DNA of 6,926 nt, from NCBI GenBank assembly GCA_023248505.1, contig JAHFEM010000048.1, forward strand, positions 1-6,926, written 5' to 3'. The notes below the pieces were generated by a model. That model saw nothing but the letters and a program-made list of their open reading frames with translations, searched no databases and was not told the DNA's origin. Positions 1 to 5,266 of the stretch are shown one piece after another. Each line of letters opens with the position of its first letter. The first letter of the stretch is position 1. The translations under genes were made by a program, and so were the position numbers. This DNA is from Nitrospirota bacterium (GTDB lineage Bacteria; Nitrospirota; Nitrospiria; SBBL01; Manganitrophaceae).

Positions 1-691
1 TAAATTCGAAATGGCCGAAAACGGCACCCTCCTTCTCGACGAGGTCGGAGACATGTCGATCCACTTGCAGGCCAAATTGCTGCGCGTCCTGCAGGAGCGG
101 GAATTCGAACGGGTGGGCGGAAAAGAAAAGATCAAAGCGAATGTGCGGGTGATTGCAGCCACAAACAAAAACCTGGAAGAATTGATCAAGATCGGAAAAT
201 TCAGGAAAGATCTCTACTATCGATTGAAGGTCATCAGCATTAAAGTCCCCCCCCTTCGGGAGCGGATGCAAGATATTCCCCCGCTCGTCCAGTATCTTCT
301 CAATAAGATCAGCACAAACATGCATAAGAGCATCAATGGGATCTCCCCCAAGGTCATGGACGTGCTGATGAACTATCCCTGGCCCGGCAATATCCGGGAA
401 CTCGAGAATGTCCTCACCCGCGCAGTCGTTCTAACGCGCGGCAATGTCCTCCTTGAGGAATCGCTCTCGCTGCTTCCCCTTGCCCAACCGGCCGCGGCCC
501 CGACCCGAAACATCATCGCCCCTCTTTCTGAAATCGAAAAATATCACATCCAGAATATTCTCAATCACACCCGAGGACATAAAGGGAAGGCCTGCGAAAT
601 ACTAGGCATCTCCAGACCCGCCCTCGATCGAAAGATCAAGAAATACCATCTGACAGATTACTCCCGCAAGACTTTCTCCTTAGAATGTTAA
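1..691 (+). CDS. Sigma-54-dependent transcriptional activator (NtrC family), 3' part only
   Basis: This is the C-terminal part of a bacterial enhancer-binding protein that uses ATP hydrolysis to open sigma-54 promoters. The reading frame is open from base 2 (K-F-E before the Met at 11, as in the usual GxFExAxxGTLFLDE stretch), so the gene starts outside the window and the Met at 11 is internal. Counting from that Met, the Walker B motif [11 protein letters not shown] is at residues 5-15, sensor I (AATN) at 49-52, the arginine-finger region FRKDLYYRL at 64-72, and sensor II (GNIRELEN) at 126-133. A Fis-type helix-turn-helix (LSEIEK to KKYHL) spans about 172-214. Walker A and the GAFTGA loop lie upstream, as would any receiver or other sensor domain, so the input signal is unknown. 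The gap after the stop carries a dyad and a sigma-54 promoter match, which suggests it may control the next gene. Confidence 0.95.
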   Translation, partial: KFEMAENGTLLLDEVGDMSIHLQAKLLRVLQEREFERVGGKEKIKANVRVIAATNKNLEELIKIGKFRKDLYYRLKVISIKVPPLRERMQDIPPLVQYLLNKISTNMHKSINGISPKVMDVLMNYPWPGNIRELENVLTRAVVLTRGNVLLEESLSLLPLAQPAAAPTRNIIAPLSEIEKYHIQNILNHTRGHKGKACEILGISRPALDRKIKKYHLTDYSRKTFSLEC

Positions 692-697
692 CTGTTC

Positions 698-724
698 CGT
701 TCAATTTCTCGGATTGATTGAACG
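698..724. promoter_or_regulatory. Perfect 8-bp dyad, candidate enhancer (upstream activator) site
   Basis: CGTTCAAT (698-705) and ATTGAACG (717-724) are perfect reverse complements separated by 11 bases. The dyad begins seven bases after the activator's stop codon. Its centre lies about 130 bases upstream of the start expected from the sigma-54 promoter match at 817-832, which is the usual range for enhancer-binding protein sites. No T-run follows, so it is a poor intrinsic terminator. The role as binding site for the upstream activator is inference. Confidence 0.5.
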
Positions 725-735
725 AAGCATTCCAA

Positions 736-764
736 TCCACAGAGATATCCACACCTTTTCCACA
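736..764. repeat. Three TCCACA blocks spaced about one helical turn
   Basis: TCCACA occurs at 736-741, 748-753 and 759-764, with periods of 12 and 11 bases. The second and third lie in 9-mers (ATATCCACA, TTTTCCACA) one mismatch from the DnaA box TTATCCACA, and the first is two mismatches away. The cluster sits between the 698-724 dyad and the sigma-54 promoter candidate. It could be a DnaA site cluster or a binding array for another regulator; the sequence alone does not decide. Confidence 0.4.
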
Positions 765-816
765 GAAAGTACGTCTTCTACGCTACCCTTTTAAATAAAA
801 GTAGGGATTCTTACCC

Positions 817-832
817 TGGCATTGATCTTGCT
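817..832 (+). promoter_or_regulatory. Sigma-54 (-24/-12) promoter candidate for the Crp/Fnr-family gene
   Basis: TGGCATTGATCTTGCT matches the sigma-54 consensus TGGCAC-N5-TTGCA/T well: GG at 818-819, exactly ten bases between GG and GC, and GC at 830-831. The expected start is near 843, giving a leader of about 120 bases before the Crp/Fnr start at 963. The gene immediately upstream encodes a sigma-54 activator, which supports the reading. Confidence 0.6.
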
Positions 833-836
833 CAAT
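821..836. promoter_or_regulatory. Crp/Fnr-like operator candidate overlapping the sigma-54 promoter
   Basis: ATTGA (821-825) and TCAAT (832-836) are inverted repeats six bases apart. Read as an Fnr box, TTGAT-N4-CTCAA (822-835) differs from TTGAT-N4-ATCAA at one base. It covers the spacer and -12 element of the sigma-54 match, so a bound Crp/Fnr protein would block that promoter. Alternatively it could activate a sigma-70 promoter using TAAAAT at 862-867 as -10. Both readings are inference. Confidence 0.35.
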
Positions 837-918
837 ACTATGCCTAGATTTCAGAATTTTCTAAAATCATCCTTTTTCGTAAAAACTCTAAAGGATTTAG
901 GAAATTTATAAACCCTGC

Positions 919-938
919 ATAGGAATAATCGTTCCTAT
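919..938. promoter_or_regulatory. 7-bp dyad with 6-base spacer, possible autoregulatory operator
   Basis: ATAGGAA (919-925) and TTCCTAT (932-938) are perfect reverse complements around a six-base spacer. The arm-N6-arm layout is the one used by the Crp/Fnr family, and the site is 24 bases before the start codon of a Crp/Fnr-family gene. Its arms differ from classical TGTGA or TTGAT half-sites, so it could serve this protein's own specificity or another dimeric regulator. Confidence 0.4.
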
Positions 939-942
939 ATTA

Positions 943-956
943 CGCAAAGGCTTGCG
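943..956 (+). promoter_or_regulatory. Small hairpin over the ribosome binding site of the Crp/Fnr gene
   Basis: CGCAA (943-947) can pair with TTGCG (952-956) around AGGC. The only Shine-Dalgarno-like stretch for the start at 963, AAAGG (946-950, 12 bases from the ATG), lies in the left arm and loop. Folding in the mRNA would therefore reduce access to it. The stem is short and the regulatory meaning is inferred. Confidence 0.3.
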
Positions 957-962
957 CATAGT

Positions 963-1733
963 ATGAAACAGATTGCAGCTCAGATGACGATGGAAAAAAC
1001 AGTTTTGATTCGGTTTATTCAGAGCTGTGACCCCTACTCACTCCTTTCCCCTGATGAATTGGAAACAATTCATTCAAATAAAATAAGAATCCTTACATTT
1101 GAGAAAGGTAAGTCTATCTACCTCCCGGGCCATCCTAGCGATCAGGTTTATCTTATCTATTCGGGATCGGTTCGAATCGCGACGCTCATGGAGAGTGGAA
1201 AAGAATTTACCTCATCCCTTTATCATGTCGGAGAAACCTTCGGCGAATTGAGCTTGGCCGGGGAGATGGCGCGCGTCGAAATGGCGATGACCTATGACCG
1301 ATCGATCCTGATCAGCCTCAGGACCGATCTTCTATCCGAACTTCTGAAGCAGAATTCCCTCTTCACACTGGGCATTATGCGGCTGATCGGCGCCAGAAGA
1401 TATGAATCGGAAAACAGGCTGCTCCAGTTCTTTTATGCGCCGGTTCATTCCCGCTTGGCAAAAGTGCTGATTCACTTCGCGACAAAACAGGCGAAGTCGC
1501 CCTCTTCTTCTCCGATCCAGCTCCGACTGACCCATGAGGTCCTGGCCAGCCTTGCGGGAACCACCCGCGAGACGACGACCATGATTCTCAATCGGTTCCA
1601 GAGGCTGGGCATGATCCACAAAACGAAAGGGAATATCTTTGTAAAGGATCTCCAATCACTCAAAACACTCAGCCTGAACCAAAGTGCGCCAAAAGAACCT
1701 GAAAATACATTTTCGTTGACACAAGTCGCGTAA
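963..1733 (+). CDS. Crp/Fnr-family transcriptional regulator
   Basis: The 256-residue protein has the two-domain Crp/Fnr layout. The N-terminal cyclic-nucleotide-binding-type beta barrel spans about 30-125 (YLPGHPSDQVYLIYSGSVRI, then FGELSLAGE at 93-101), a dimerisation helix follows at about 130-158, and a winged helix-turn-helix lies at about 189-222 (LTHEVLASLAGTTRETTTMILNRF). Arg202 and Glu203 match the DNA-contacting RE pair of CRP, while the third contact (CRP Arg185) is Met207. The phosphate-binding cassette reads GELSLAGEMARVE, so the CRP Arg-Ser pair is not conserved and cAMP binding is doubtful. No Fnr-type cysteine cluster is present (one Cys at 22 in the N-terminal region), so it is not an oxygen-sensing [4Fe-4S] Fnr. 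ATG 963 is chosen for the AAAGG upstream; Met8 (984) and Met10 (990) are possible but lack a clear ribosome site. Its leader carries two Crp/Fnr-like dyads, suggesting autoregulation. The effector is unknown. Confidence 0.93.
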   Translation: MKQIAAQMTMEKTVLIRFIQSCDPYSLLSPDELETIHSNKIRILTFEKGKSIYLPGHPSDQVYLIYSGSVRIATLMESGKEFTSSLYHVGETFGELSLAGEMARVEMAMTYDRSILISLRTDLLSELLKQNSLFTLGIMRLIGARRYESENRLLQFFYAPVHSRLAKVLIHFATKQAKSPSSSPIQLRLTHEVLASLAGTTRETTTMILNRFQRLGMIHKTKGNIFVKDLQSLKTLSLNQSAPKEPENTFSLTQVA

Positions 1734-1750
1734 GACCGGCTGCTTTTGAA

Positions 1751-1770
1751 ATTGCCACCTCGGGTGGAAT
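1751..1770 (+). other. Stem-loop in the leader of the nucleotidyltransferase gene
   Basis: CCACC (1755-1759) pairs with GGTGG (1763-1767) around TCG, and the stem extends by ATT/AAT if G1754 is bulged. It lies between the Crp/Fnr stop and the next start, a 77-base gap. The tail (GGTTTGTTCT) is only mildly T-rich, so it may be a weak terminator or simply a leader hairpin. No separate promoter is evident in the gap, so cotranscription with the upstream gene is possible. Confidence 0.35.
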
Positions 1771-1810
1771 GGTTTGTTCTCTGACATCGCAAAGAAGGGA
1801 GGAATAATTG

Positions 1811-2794
1811 ATGCGTGAAGTAAATTCTGGAAAAGGAAACTTGTGGGCTGTGGTGTTGGCGGCGGGGGAGGGGACCCGGATGAACCAATTTATTCAGTCG
1901 TCCTATGGGCTCTGCTCTCCCAAGCAATACATTGCTTTTACCGGAAAGCGCTCCATGCTCCAGCATACGCTGGACCGGGTGGCGCAACTGATTCCGCCCG
2001 AGCGCACCCGCATTGTGGTCAATCCCAGCCATATTAAAGAGATCCGCACCCAGCTCTCGAATCTGCCCGAGCACAGCCTGGTCTTCCAACCCTACAACCG
2101 CGAGACCGCCCCCGGCGCGTTGCTCCCGTTGACCTACATCTACAAGCAAGATCCGGAGGCGCGGGTCGCTTTCTTCCCCTCCGATCACTTCATCCGGGAA
2201 GAAGACCGCTTTATGCGCTATGTCGCCGCCGCCGACCAAGTCGTGCAACACCATCCCGAGCAGATCGCGCTCTTGGGCATCCAACCTGAGGGCCCCGAGG
2301 TGGAGTACGGCTGGATTGCTCCTGCCGAGCCGCTGCCCGGCCCCTACGATATGGAAGCCAGGAGGGTCGGACGCTTTCTAGAGAAACCGAGCCGAGAGGC
2401 CGCCACCGAGTTCTATGCGAGCGGCTATCTCTGGAATACCTTCGTTTCTGTGCTCAAAGCCTCTACGCTGTTTGCACTGACTCAGCTGCATCTGCCCAGT
2501 ATCTGGCGGAGGTTTGAACGCATGCTGGCGGCCATCGGGACGGTGCATGAATTGTCGACCATTGAGCGGGAGTATCGCACCATGGAGTCGGTCACCCTTT
2601 CACGGGGGATCTTCGAGCGCTGCTCCGACAAAATCTCGGTGCTGGAAGTCAAAGAGGTCTTCTGGAGTGATTGGGGAAACAGCCACCGCGTCCTCGAAAC
2701 CCTTCAGAAAATCGGGAAAGCGCCCTTCCAGGGCGCACAAGAGGCCGGGCAAGAGGAGACCTCCTATGCCGTGGCCGAAGGGAAGGCGGTTTAA
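1811..2794 (+). CDS. ManC-like sugar-1-phosphate nucleotidyltransferase (probable mannose-1-phosphate guanylyltransferase)
   Basis: Members of this family join a nucleoside triphosphate to a sugar 1-phosphate; the closest recognisable type makes GDP-mannose for surface polysaccharides and glycans in the cytoplasm. Counting from ATG 1811 (327 residues), the nucleotide-binding signature WAVVLAAGEGTRM is at 12-24, PKQY at 37-40, QPYNRETAPGA at 93-103, FPSDH (metal and substrate region) at 122-126, EYGWI at 165-169, FLEKPS at 189-194 and LWNTF at 208-212. Near the C-terminus, FWSDWGN corresponds to the WxDxGsW element of ManC. There is no C-terminal cupin phosphomannose isomerase domain, so it is a single-function form rather than the longer bifunctional type. 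The strong GGGAGG at 1797-1802 is eight bases from ATG 1811; a TTG at 1808 is in frame but too close. Specificity for mannose and GTP is inferred from family resemblance. Confidence 0.85.
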   Translation: MREVNSGKGNLWAVVLAAGEGTRMNQFIQSSYGLCSPKQYIAFTGKRSMLQHTLDRVAQLIPPERTRIVVNPSHIKEIRTQLSNLPEHSLVFQPYNRETAPGALLPLTYIYKQDPEARVAFFPSDHFIREEDRFMRYVAAADQVVQHHPEQIALLGIQPEGPEVEYGWIAPAEPLPGPYDMEARRVGRFLEKPSREAATEFYASGYLWNTFVSVLKASTLFALTQLHLPSIWRRFERMLAAIGTVHELSTIEREYRTMESVTLSRGIFERCSDKISVLEVKEVFWSDWGNSHRVLETLQKIGKAPFQGAQEAGQEETSYAVAEGKAV

Positions 2795-2839
2795 TTTGAA
2801 ATAAGGATCATCGCGCTTATTCTTTTCATGTGAAATAAA

Positions 2840-2856
2840 GGCTTCATTCCGAAGCC
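2840..2856 (+). other. Hairpin in the 119-base gap before the receiver gene
   Basis: GGCTTC (2840-2845) and GAAGCC (2851-2856) form a perfect six-base-pair stem with a five-base loop. Just upstream, TTTCA-TG-TGAAA (2824-2835) is a smaller dyad. No T-run follows the stem, so it is not a standard terminator. The hairpin lies in the probable 5' leader of the receiver gene; no known riboswitch was recognised. Confidence 0.3.
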
Positions 2857-2913
2857 GATACAGGCGACTCAAAACGGGGATATTCCGGGCCAAGGGTTAA
2901 GCGGGGTAGAGCG

Positions 2914-3276
2914 ATGTTGAAGAAGAGAATCCTGATCATCAGCCAAGAAAATTATATTGGAGAGCTGCTCCGAGCGGAATTGATGGAAGAGGGATATGAG
3001 GCCACGCTGGCCGATACCGGCGAAAAAGCCTTCTCCAAATATCGGCAGGAATTCCCGGACCTCGTGTTGATCGATACGGTTCTGTCGGACATCGACAGCC
3101 GCGACGTCCTGCGCTCCTTCCATGAAGGGAATGCATCTCCCCCGGTCATCGTCTGGTCTGCATACGATTCCATCAACGACGAAACCCTCTGGTGGGTGGC
3201 AGAAGCCTACGTCATGAAAACGGCCAGCTTCTTTAAAATCAAGAAGAAGATAAAAGAGCTTTGCCCGTGTTACTAG
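2914..3276 (+). CDS. Stand-alone response-regulator receiver domain protein, atypical acidic pocket
   Basis: The 120-residue protein is a single receiver (CheY-like) domain with no output domain. It starts KKRILIISQENY, where ordinary receivers read ILIVDDE; the two metal-binding Asp residues are replaced by Ser10-Gln11, with Glu12 kept. The phosphoacceptor Asp54 (DLVLIDT), the Ser at 82 (VIVWSA, the conserved Thr/Ser position) and Lys102 (YVMKTA) are all present. Loss of the Asp pair should weaken Mg2+ binding, so phosphorylation may be reduced or absent and the protein may work as a pseudo-receiver or bind a partner. No histidine kinase is in the window. The start at 2914 is preceded only by a G-rich stretch (GCGGGG, 2901-2906), an imperfect ribosome site. 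It is followed 51 bases later by a small zinc-ribbon gene on the same strand, with which it may be cotranscribed. The target is unknown. Confidence 0.85.
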   Translation: MLKKRILIISQENYIGELLRAELMEEGYEATLADTGEKAFSKYRQEFPDLVLIDTVLSDIDSRDVLRSFHEGNASPPVIVWSAYDSINDETLWWVAEAYVMKTASFFKIKKKIKELCPCY

Positions 3277-3327
3277 AATTGGACTCCATCAACATCACGG
3301 ATCGAACTGCAAACGAAAGGGGGGAGG

Positions 3328-3537
3328 ATGAACATTAAACAAGCCAAAATCTGTCTGGATTGCGATGAGATCTTCGATCGAGAAATGCCCTTTTGCCCGA
3401 TGTGCAGTGGAAGGGTCGGGTGGCTGCTCCAGGATTGGATCGGAACCATCGGCAGGGAAAATCCGGACAGAGCATTTGCATATGCGGAGTCTCCATCGGA
3501 ATATGGTTACTTGAAGCCGTCTCTTTCTTATCGATGA
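3328..3537 (+). CDS. Small zinc-ribbon protein with two CxxC motifs, function unknown
   Basis: The 69-residue protein carries CLDC at 9-12 and CPMC at 23-26, a spacing suited to binding one zinc ion in a rubredoxin-like ribbon, followed by an aromatic stretch GWLLQDWIG (31-39). The remaining C-terminal part is hydrophilic and shows no membrane segment or signal peptide. A strong purine-rich ribosome site (AAAGGGGGGAGG, 3316-3327) runs up to the ATG, which supports real translation. I do not recognise a named family with a known activity; such proteins often act in protein-protein or nucleic-acid contacts, but that is not shown here. It follows the receiver gene by 51 bases and precedes another small zinc-ribbon gene by 110 bases. 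Confidence 0.75.
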   Translation: MNIKQAKICLDCDEIFDREMPFCPMCSGRVGWLLQDWIGTIGRENPDRAFAYAESPSEYGYLKPSLSYR

Positions 3538-3647
3538 AAGGCATGGAGGATCACCCGCTTTACCTGAGCGATGGACCGGCATCATCGCCAGAACCGGCCC
3601 GAAGAAATGATCACCGAATCGTTACCCCATAGAGAAGGAGGAAGAAT

Positions 3648-3779
3648 ATGTCTTGCAGAAAATGTGGAGGATTGATGTATAAAGAGGTCATTTACACTCA
3701 ACAAGGATCGCTCCTCGTTTTTCGTTGCATCCATTGCGGCGAGATCATCGATCCGTTGATCGTCAGCAATCGAAGATAA
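3648..3779 (+). CDS. Very small zinc-ribbon protein (43 residues), function unknown
   Basis: This short gene is supported by a near-perfect ribosome site, AAGGAGG at 3635-3641, six bases before ATG 3648. The 43-residue product has CRKC at 3-6 (followed by GG) and CIHC at 27-30 (followed by GEIID), the two zinc knuckles of a ribbon, with a beta-strand-like segment between them. It ends in a basic SNRR tail. Small proteins of this plan (C-x2-CGG then RCxxCGExxD) are common in Nitrospirota and deltaproteobacteria, from general knowledge rather than a search. It lies in the same direction as the receiver and the other zinc-ribbon gene and may share their transcript. It is distinct in sequence from the 69-residue neighbour apart from the cysteine pairs. 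No function can be assigned. Confidence 0.75.
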   Translation: MSCRKCGGLMYKEVIYTQQGSLLVFRCIHCGEIIDPLIVSNRR

Positions 3780-3844
3780 CATCGCTCCGGGGAAAACGTG
3801 CCCGATTGGGCGCGCTCTGCTCGAAGCGCCGAGAAACCCTCTCG

Positions 3845-3880
3845 ATTCGACTCGATCATCGAATTTATACTTTTTTGTTT
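3845..3880 (+). terminator. Weak terminator candidate after the zinc-ribbon gene
   Basis: ATTCGA (3845-3850) pairs with TCGAAT (3859-3864) around eight bases, and a run of six T (3871-3876) then GTTT follows. The stem is short, AU-containing and six bases away from the T-run, so termination would be inefficient. TCGACT (3847-3852) could instead pair with AGTCGA (3881-3886). Confidence 0.3.
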
Positions 3881-3953
3881 AGTCGAGCCAGATATGATTT
3901 CCATGAAAAGCGGCAACGGACCCGGAAGACGATGAGGATCGACCTTCGATTCC

Positions 3954-3992
3954 GTCATTGGGGCGCCGGACGAAACCCGGCGCCCCAATGAC
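3954..3992. repeat. Perfect 16-bp-arm GC-rich inverted repeat
   Basis: The left arm (3954-3969, GTCATTGGGGCGCCGG) and right arm (3977-3992) are exact reverse complements around the seven-base loop ACGAAAC. It is the strongest secondary structure in the window. There is no T-run on either side, so it is not a classical intrinsic terminator on either strand. It could be a dispersed palindromic element, an mRNA 3'-end stabiliser or a protein-binding site in the boundary between two transcription units. Confidence 0.7.
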
Positions 3993-4081
3993 CATCATCC
4001 CACATTGACGTCCAGAGAAGACCCTTCTTCAAACCAAACGAGAAACGTCTACAAGGACTTCTTTCCTTCCCCGTTATATTT

Positions 4082-4101
4082 GGATCGATCCGATCCTTTT
4101 T
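4082..4101 (+). terminator. Short hairpin plus T5, weak terminator candidate
   Basis: GGATC (4082-4086) pairs with GATCC (4092-4096) and is followed directly by five T (4097-4101). GGATCGATCC (4082-4091) is also a perfect 10-base palindrome. The five-pair stem is marginal; it may be a weak terminator for upstream transcripts or a binding site. Confidence 0.25.
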
Positions 4102-4172
4102 AAAAATGGGCCGAAACCGCCCGACGCCTTCCCTCCCCAACCGGCCCCGTCAAGACCTTGTGCTCTTATTTG

Positions 4173-4181
4173 TGTTAGAAT
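4173..4181 (+). promoter_or_regulatory. Extended -10 promoter candidate for the dehydrogenase operon
   Basis: TG (4173-4174), one base, then TAGAAT (4176-4181) forms an extended -10 element one mismatch from TATAAT. No good -35 hexamer lies 16-18 bases upstream, as expected for extended -10 promoters. The predicted start near 4188 gives a leader of about 25 bases to the E1 alpha ATG. Confidence 0.4.
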
Positions 4182-4212
4182 AGAGTCATATCAAATTTAG
4201 GGTGGCTCTCCG

Positions 4213-5175
4213 ATGGAAATGAAGGAAGATCAGGAGCTTTATTTTTATTTGAAGCTGACGCGCGAGTTTGAAGACCGTGTCTCAAAACTCCATTTGCAGG
4301 GCAAGATCCTCGGAGGGGTTTACTCCGGGAAGGGTCAAGAAGCGATCGTGGTCGGCGTCTGCTACGGCTTGCAGCGGGAAGATTTTATCTGCCCCATCCA
4401 CAGAGACATGGGGGCCTTTCTCGTGAAGGGGGTCGATCCGAAACGGCTGATGGCCCAGCTCTTCGGGAAAAAGACCGGGCTCTCAAAAGGGAAAGACTCT
4501 TTCCTCCACGCGGGAGACTTGGAACGGGGCATCTTCGGGGCGACCAGCATGCTTGCCTCCACCCTCCCGGTCGCCGCCGGCGCGGCGCTGAAATTCAGAA
4601 TGAGAAAAGAGCCTCACGTCGCAATTGCCTTTTTTGGAGAGGGGGCCAGCAGCCGAGGCGACTTTCATGAGACGCTCAACTTCGCGGGCATTCACAAATT
4701 GCCGGTCATCTTTGTCTGCGAGAACAATTTTTACGCCTACTCCACCCCGCAGAACGCGCAGATGGCGGTCGAAGACGTCGCCATCCGCGCCGAAGGATAC
4801 GGCTTCAAAGGCGCCGTCTGCAGCGGCAATGATCTGCATGCCGTGATGAGAACGGCCCATGCCGCCATCGACCGGGCGCGCCACGGCGAAGGTCCGACGT
4901 TGATCGAATGCAAAACATACCGCTATCACGGCCACAGCGAGCATGACCAGCCCTTTTACCGGCCTAAAGAAGAATTGATCGAGTGGGAAAGCCGCGACCC
5001 GATCCAGCGGTTCGAAATCTATCTGGAGAAAAAAGGATATAACGTCGATCAAATGAAGGCGGAGACGGAGAAACAGATCAAGGAGATCGTCGACGAAGCG
5101 GTTCAATTTGCCGAAGAAAGCCCTTACCCGGAAGGGAAAGAGGCGATGGAGGATCTTTATGCAAATCCGTTTTAA
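4213..5175 (+). CDS. 2-oxo acid dehydrogenase E1 component, alpha subunit (pyruvate dehydrogenase type)
   Basis: E1 alpha pairs with E1 beta (alpha2beta2) to decarboxylate a 2-oxo acid with thiamine diphosphate and hand the acyl group to the lipoyl arm of E2. The 320-residue protein has the His-Arg of the active site at 63-64 (ICPIHRDMGAF). The TPP/Mg motif starts GEG at 142-144 and ends ENN at 170-172, and the conserved YRYHGHSEHD is at 236-245. The length fits the short bacterial alpha subunits of pyruvate, branched-chain 2-oxo acid and acetoin dehydrogenases. One oddity is SKGKDSFLH at 91-99, where typical members read SKGKGGSMH. ATG 4213 has AGGGTGG at 4199-4205, seven bases away; Met3 (4219) is a less likely start. 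E1 beta follows 91 bases after the stop and E2 after that, so the substrate could be pyruvate but is not fixed by sequence. Confidence 0.92.
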   Translation: MEMKEDQELYFYLKLTREFEDRVSKLHLQGKILGGVYSGKGQEAIVVGVCYGLQREDFICPIHRDMGAFLVKGVDPKRLMAQLFGKKTGLSKGKDSFLHAGDLERGIFGATSMLASTLPVAAGAALKFRMRKEPHVAIAFFGEGASSRGDFHETLNFAGIHKLPVIFVCENNFYAYSTPQNAQMAVEDVAIRAEGYGFKGAVCSGNDLHAVMRTAHAAIDRARHGEGPTLIECKTYRYHGHSEHDQPFYRPKEELIEWESRDPIQRFEIYLEKKGYNVDQMKAETEKQIKEIVDEAVQFAEESPYPEGKEAMEDLYANPF

Positions 5176-5266
5176 CACGAAAGGCGTCCAGGGCCGAGCC
5201 AAAAGATTTTAAAGGTTTAACCCCTCACGCCGACCGCCTCACCCTTCCCGTTGCTTGGATTTTAGA

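Larger units (their letters stand above)
3780..4212. other. 433-base region without a convincing gene
   Basis: The open frames here on either strand are short, lack good ribosome sites and show no recognisable domains. The region contains two weak terminator-like hairpins (3845-3880 and 4082-4101), a long GC-rich perfect inverted repeat (3954-3992) and a promoter candidate near 4173-4181 for the dehydrogenase operon. The remaining sequence shows nothing I recognise. Confidence 0.6.

Noticed and set aside
1472..2284. Long minus-strand open frame (270 residues)
   Set aside because: It spans parts of two well-supported plus-strand genes and the gap between them, shows no domain motif and has low-complexity charged composition. 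It is a shadow.
2840..2913. Possible riboswitch (c-di-GMP type) before the receiver gene
   Set aside because: There is a hairpin and a GCGGGGTA stretch, but the conserved core bases and the paired arms of that class could not be matched.
3544..3558. Second sigma-54-like site TGGAGGATCACCCGC
   Set aside because: The GG-N10-GC spacing is right but the flanking bases do not fit the consensus, and it could arise by chance.
3534..3632. Short frame with an ATGA overlap after the 69-residue zinc-ribbon gene
   Set aside because: It gives 32 residues with no ribosome site and no motif. It could be a frame-shifted tail but nothing supports that.
3955..4140. Minus-strand 61-residue frame, and a plus-strand 88-residue frame at 3725-3991
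   Set aside because: Both end in the GC-rich inverted repeat, which gives near-identical WGAG...PAPQ tails by symmetry. They have no ribosome site or domain, and the plus frame overlaps the 43-residue zinc-ribbon gene.
4483..5202. Minus-strand open frame (239 residues) inside E1 alpha
   Set aside because: It is antisense to a gene with complete catalytic motifs and has no recognisable domain.
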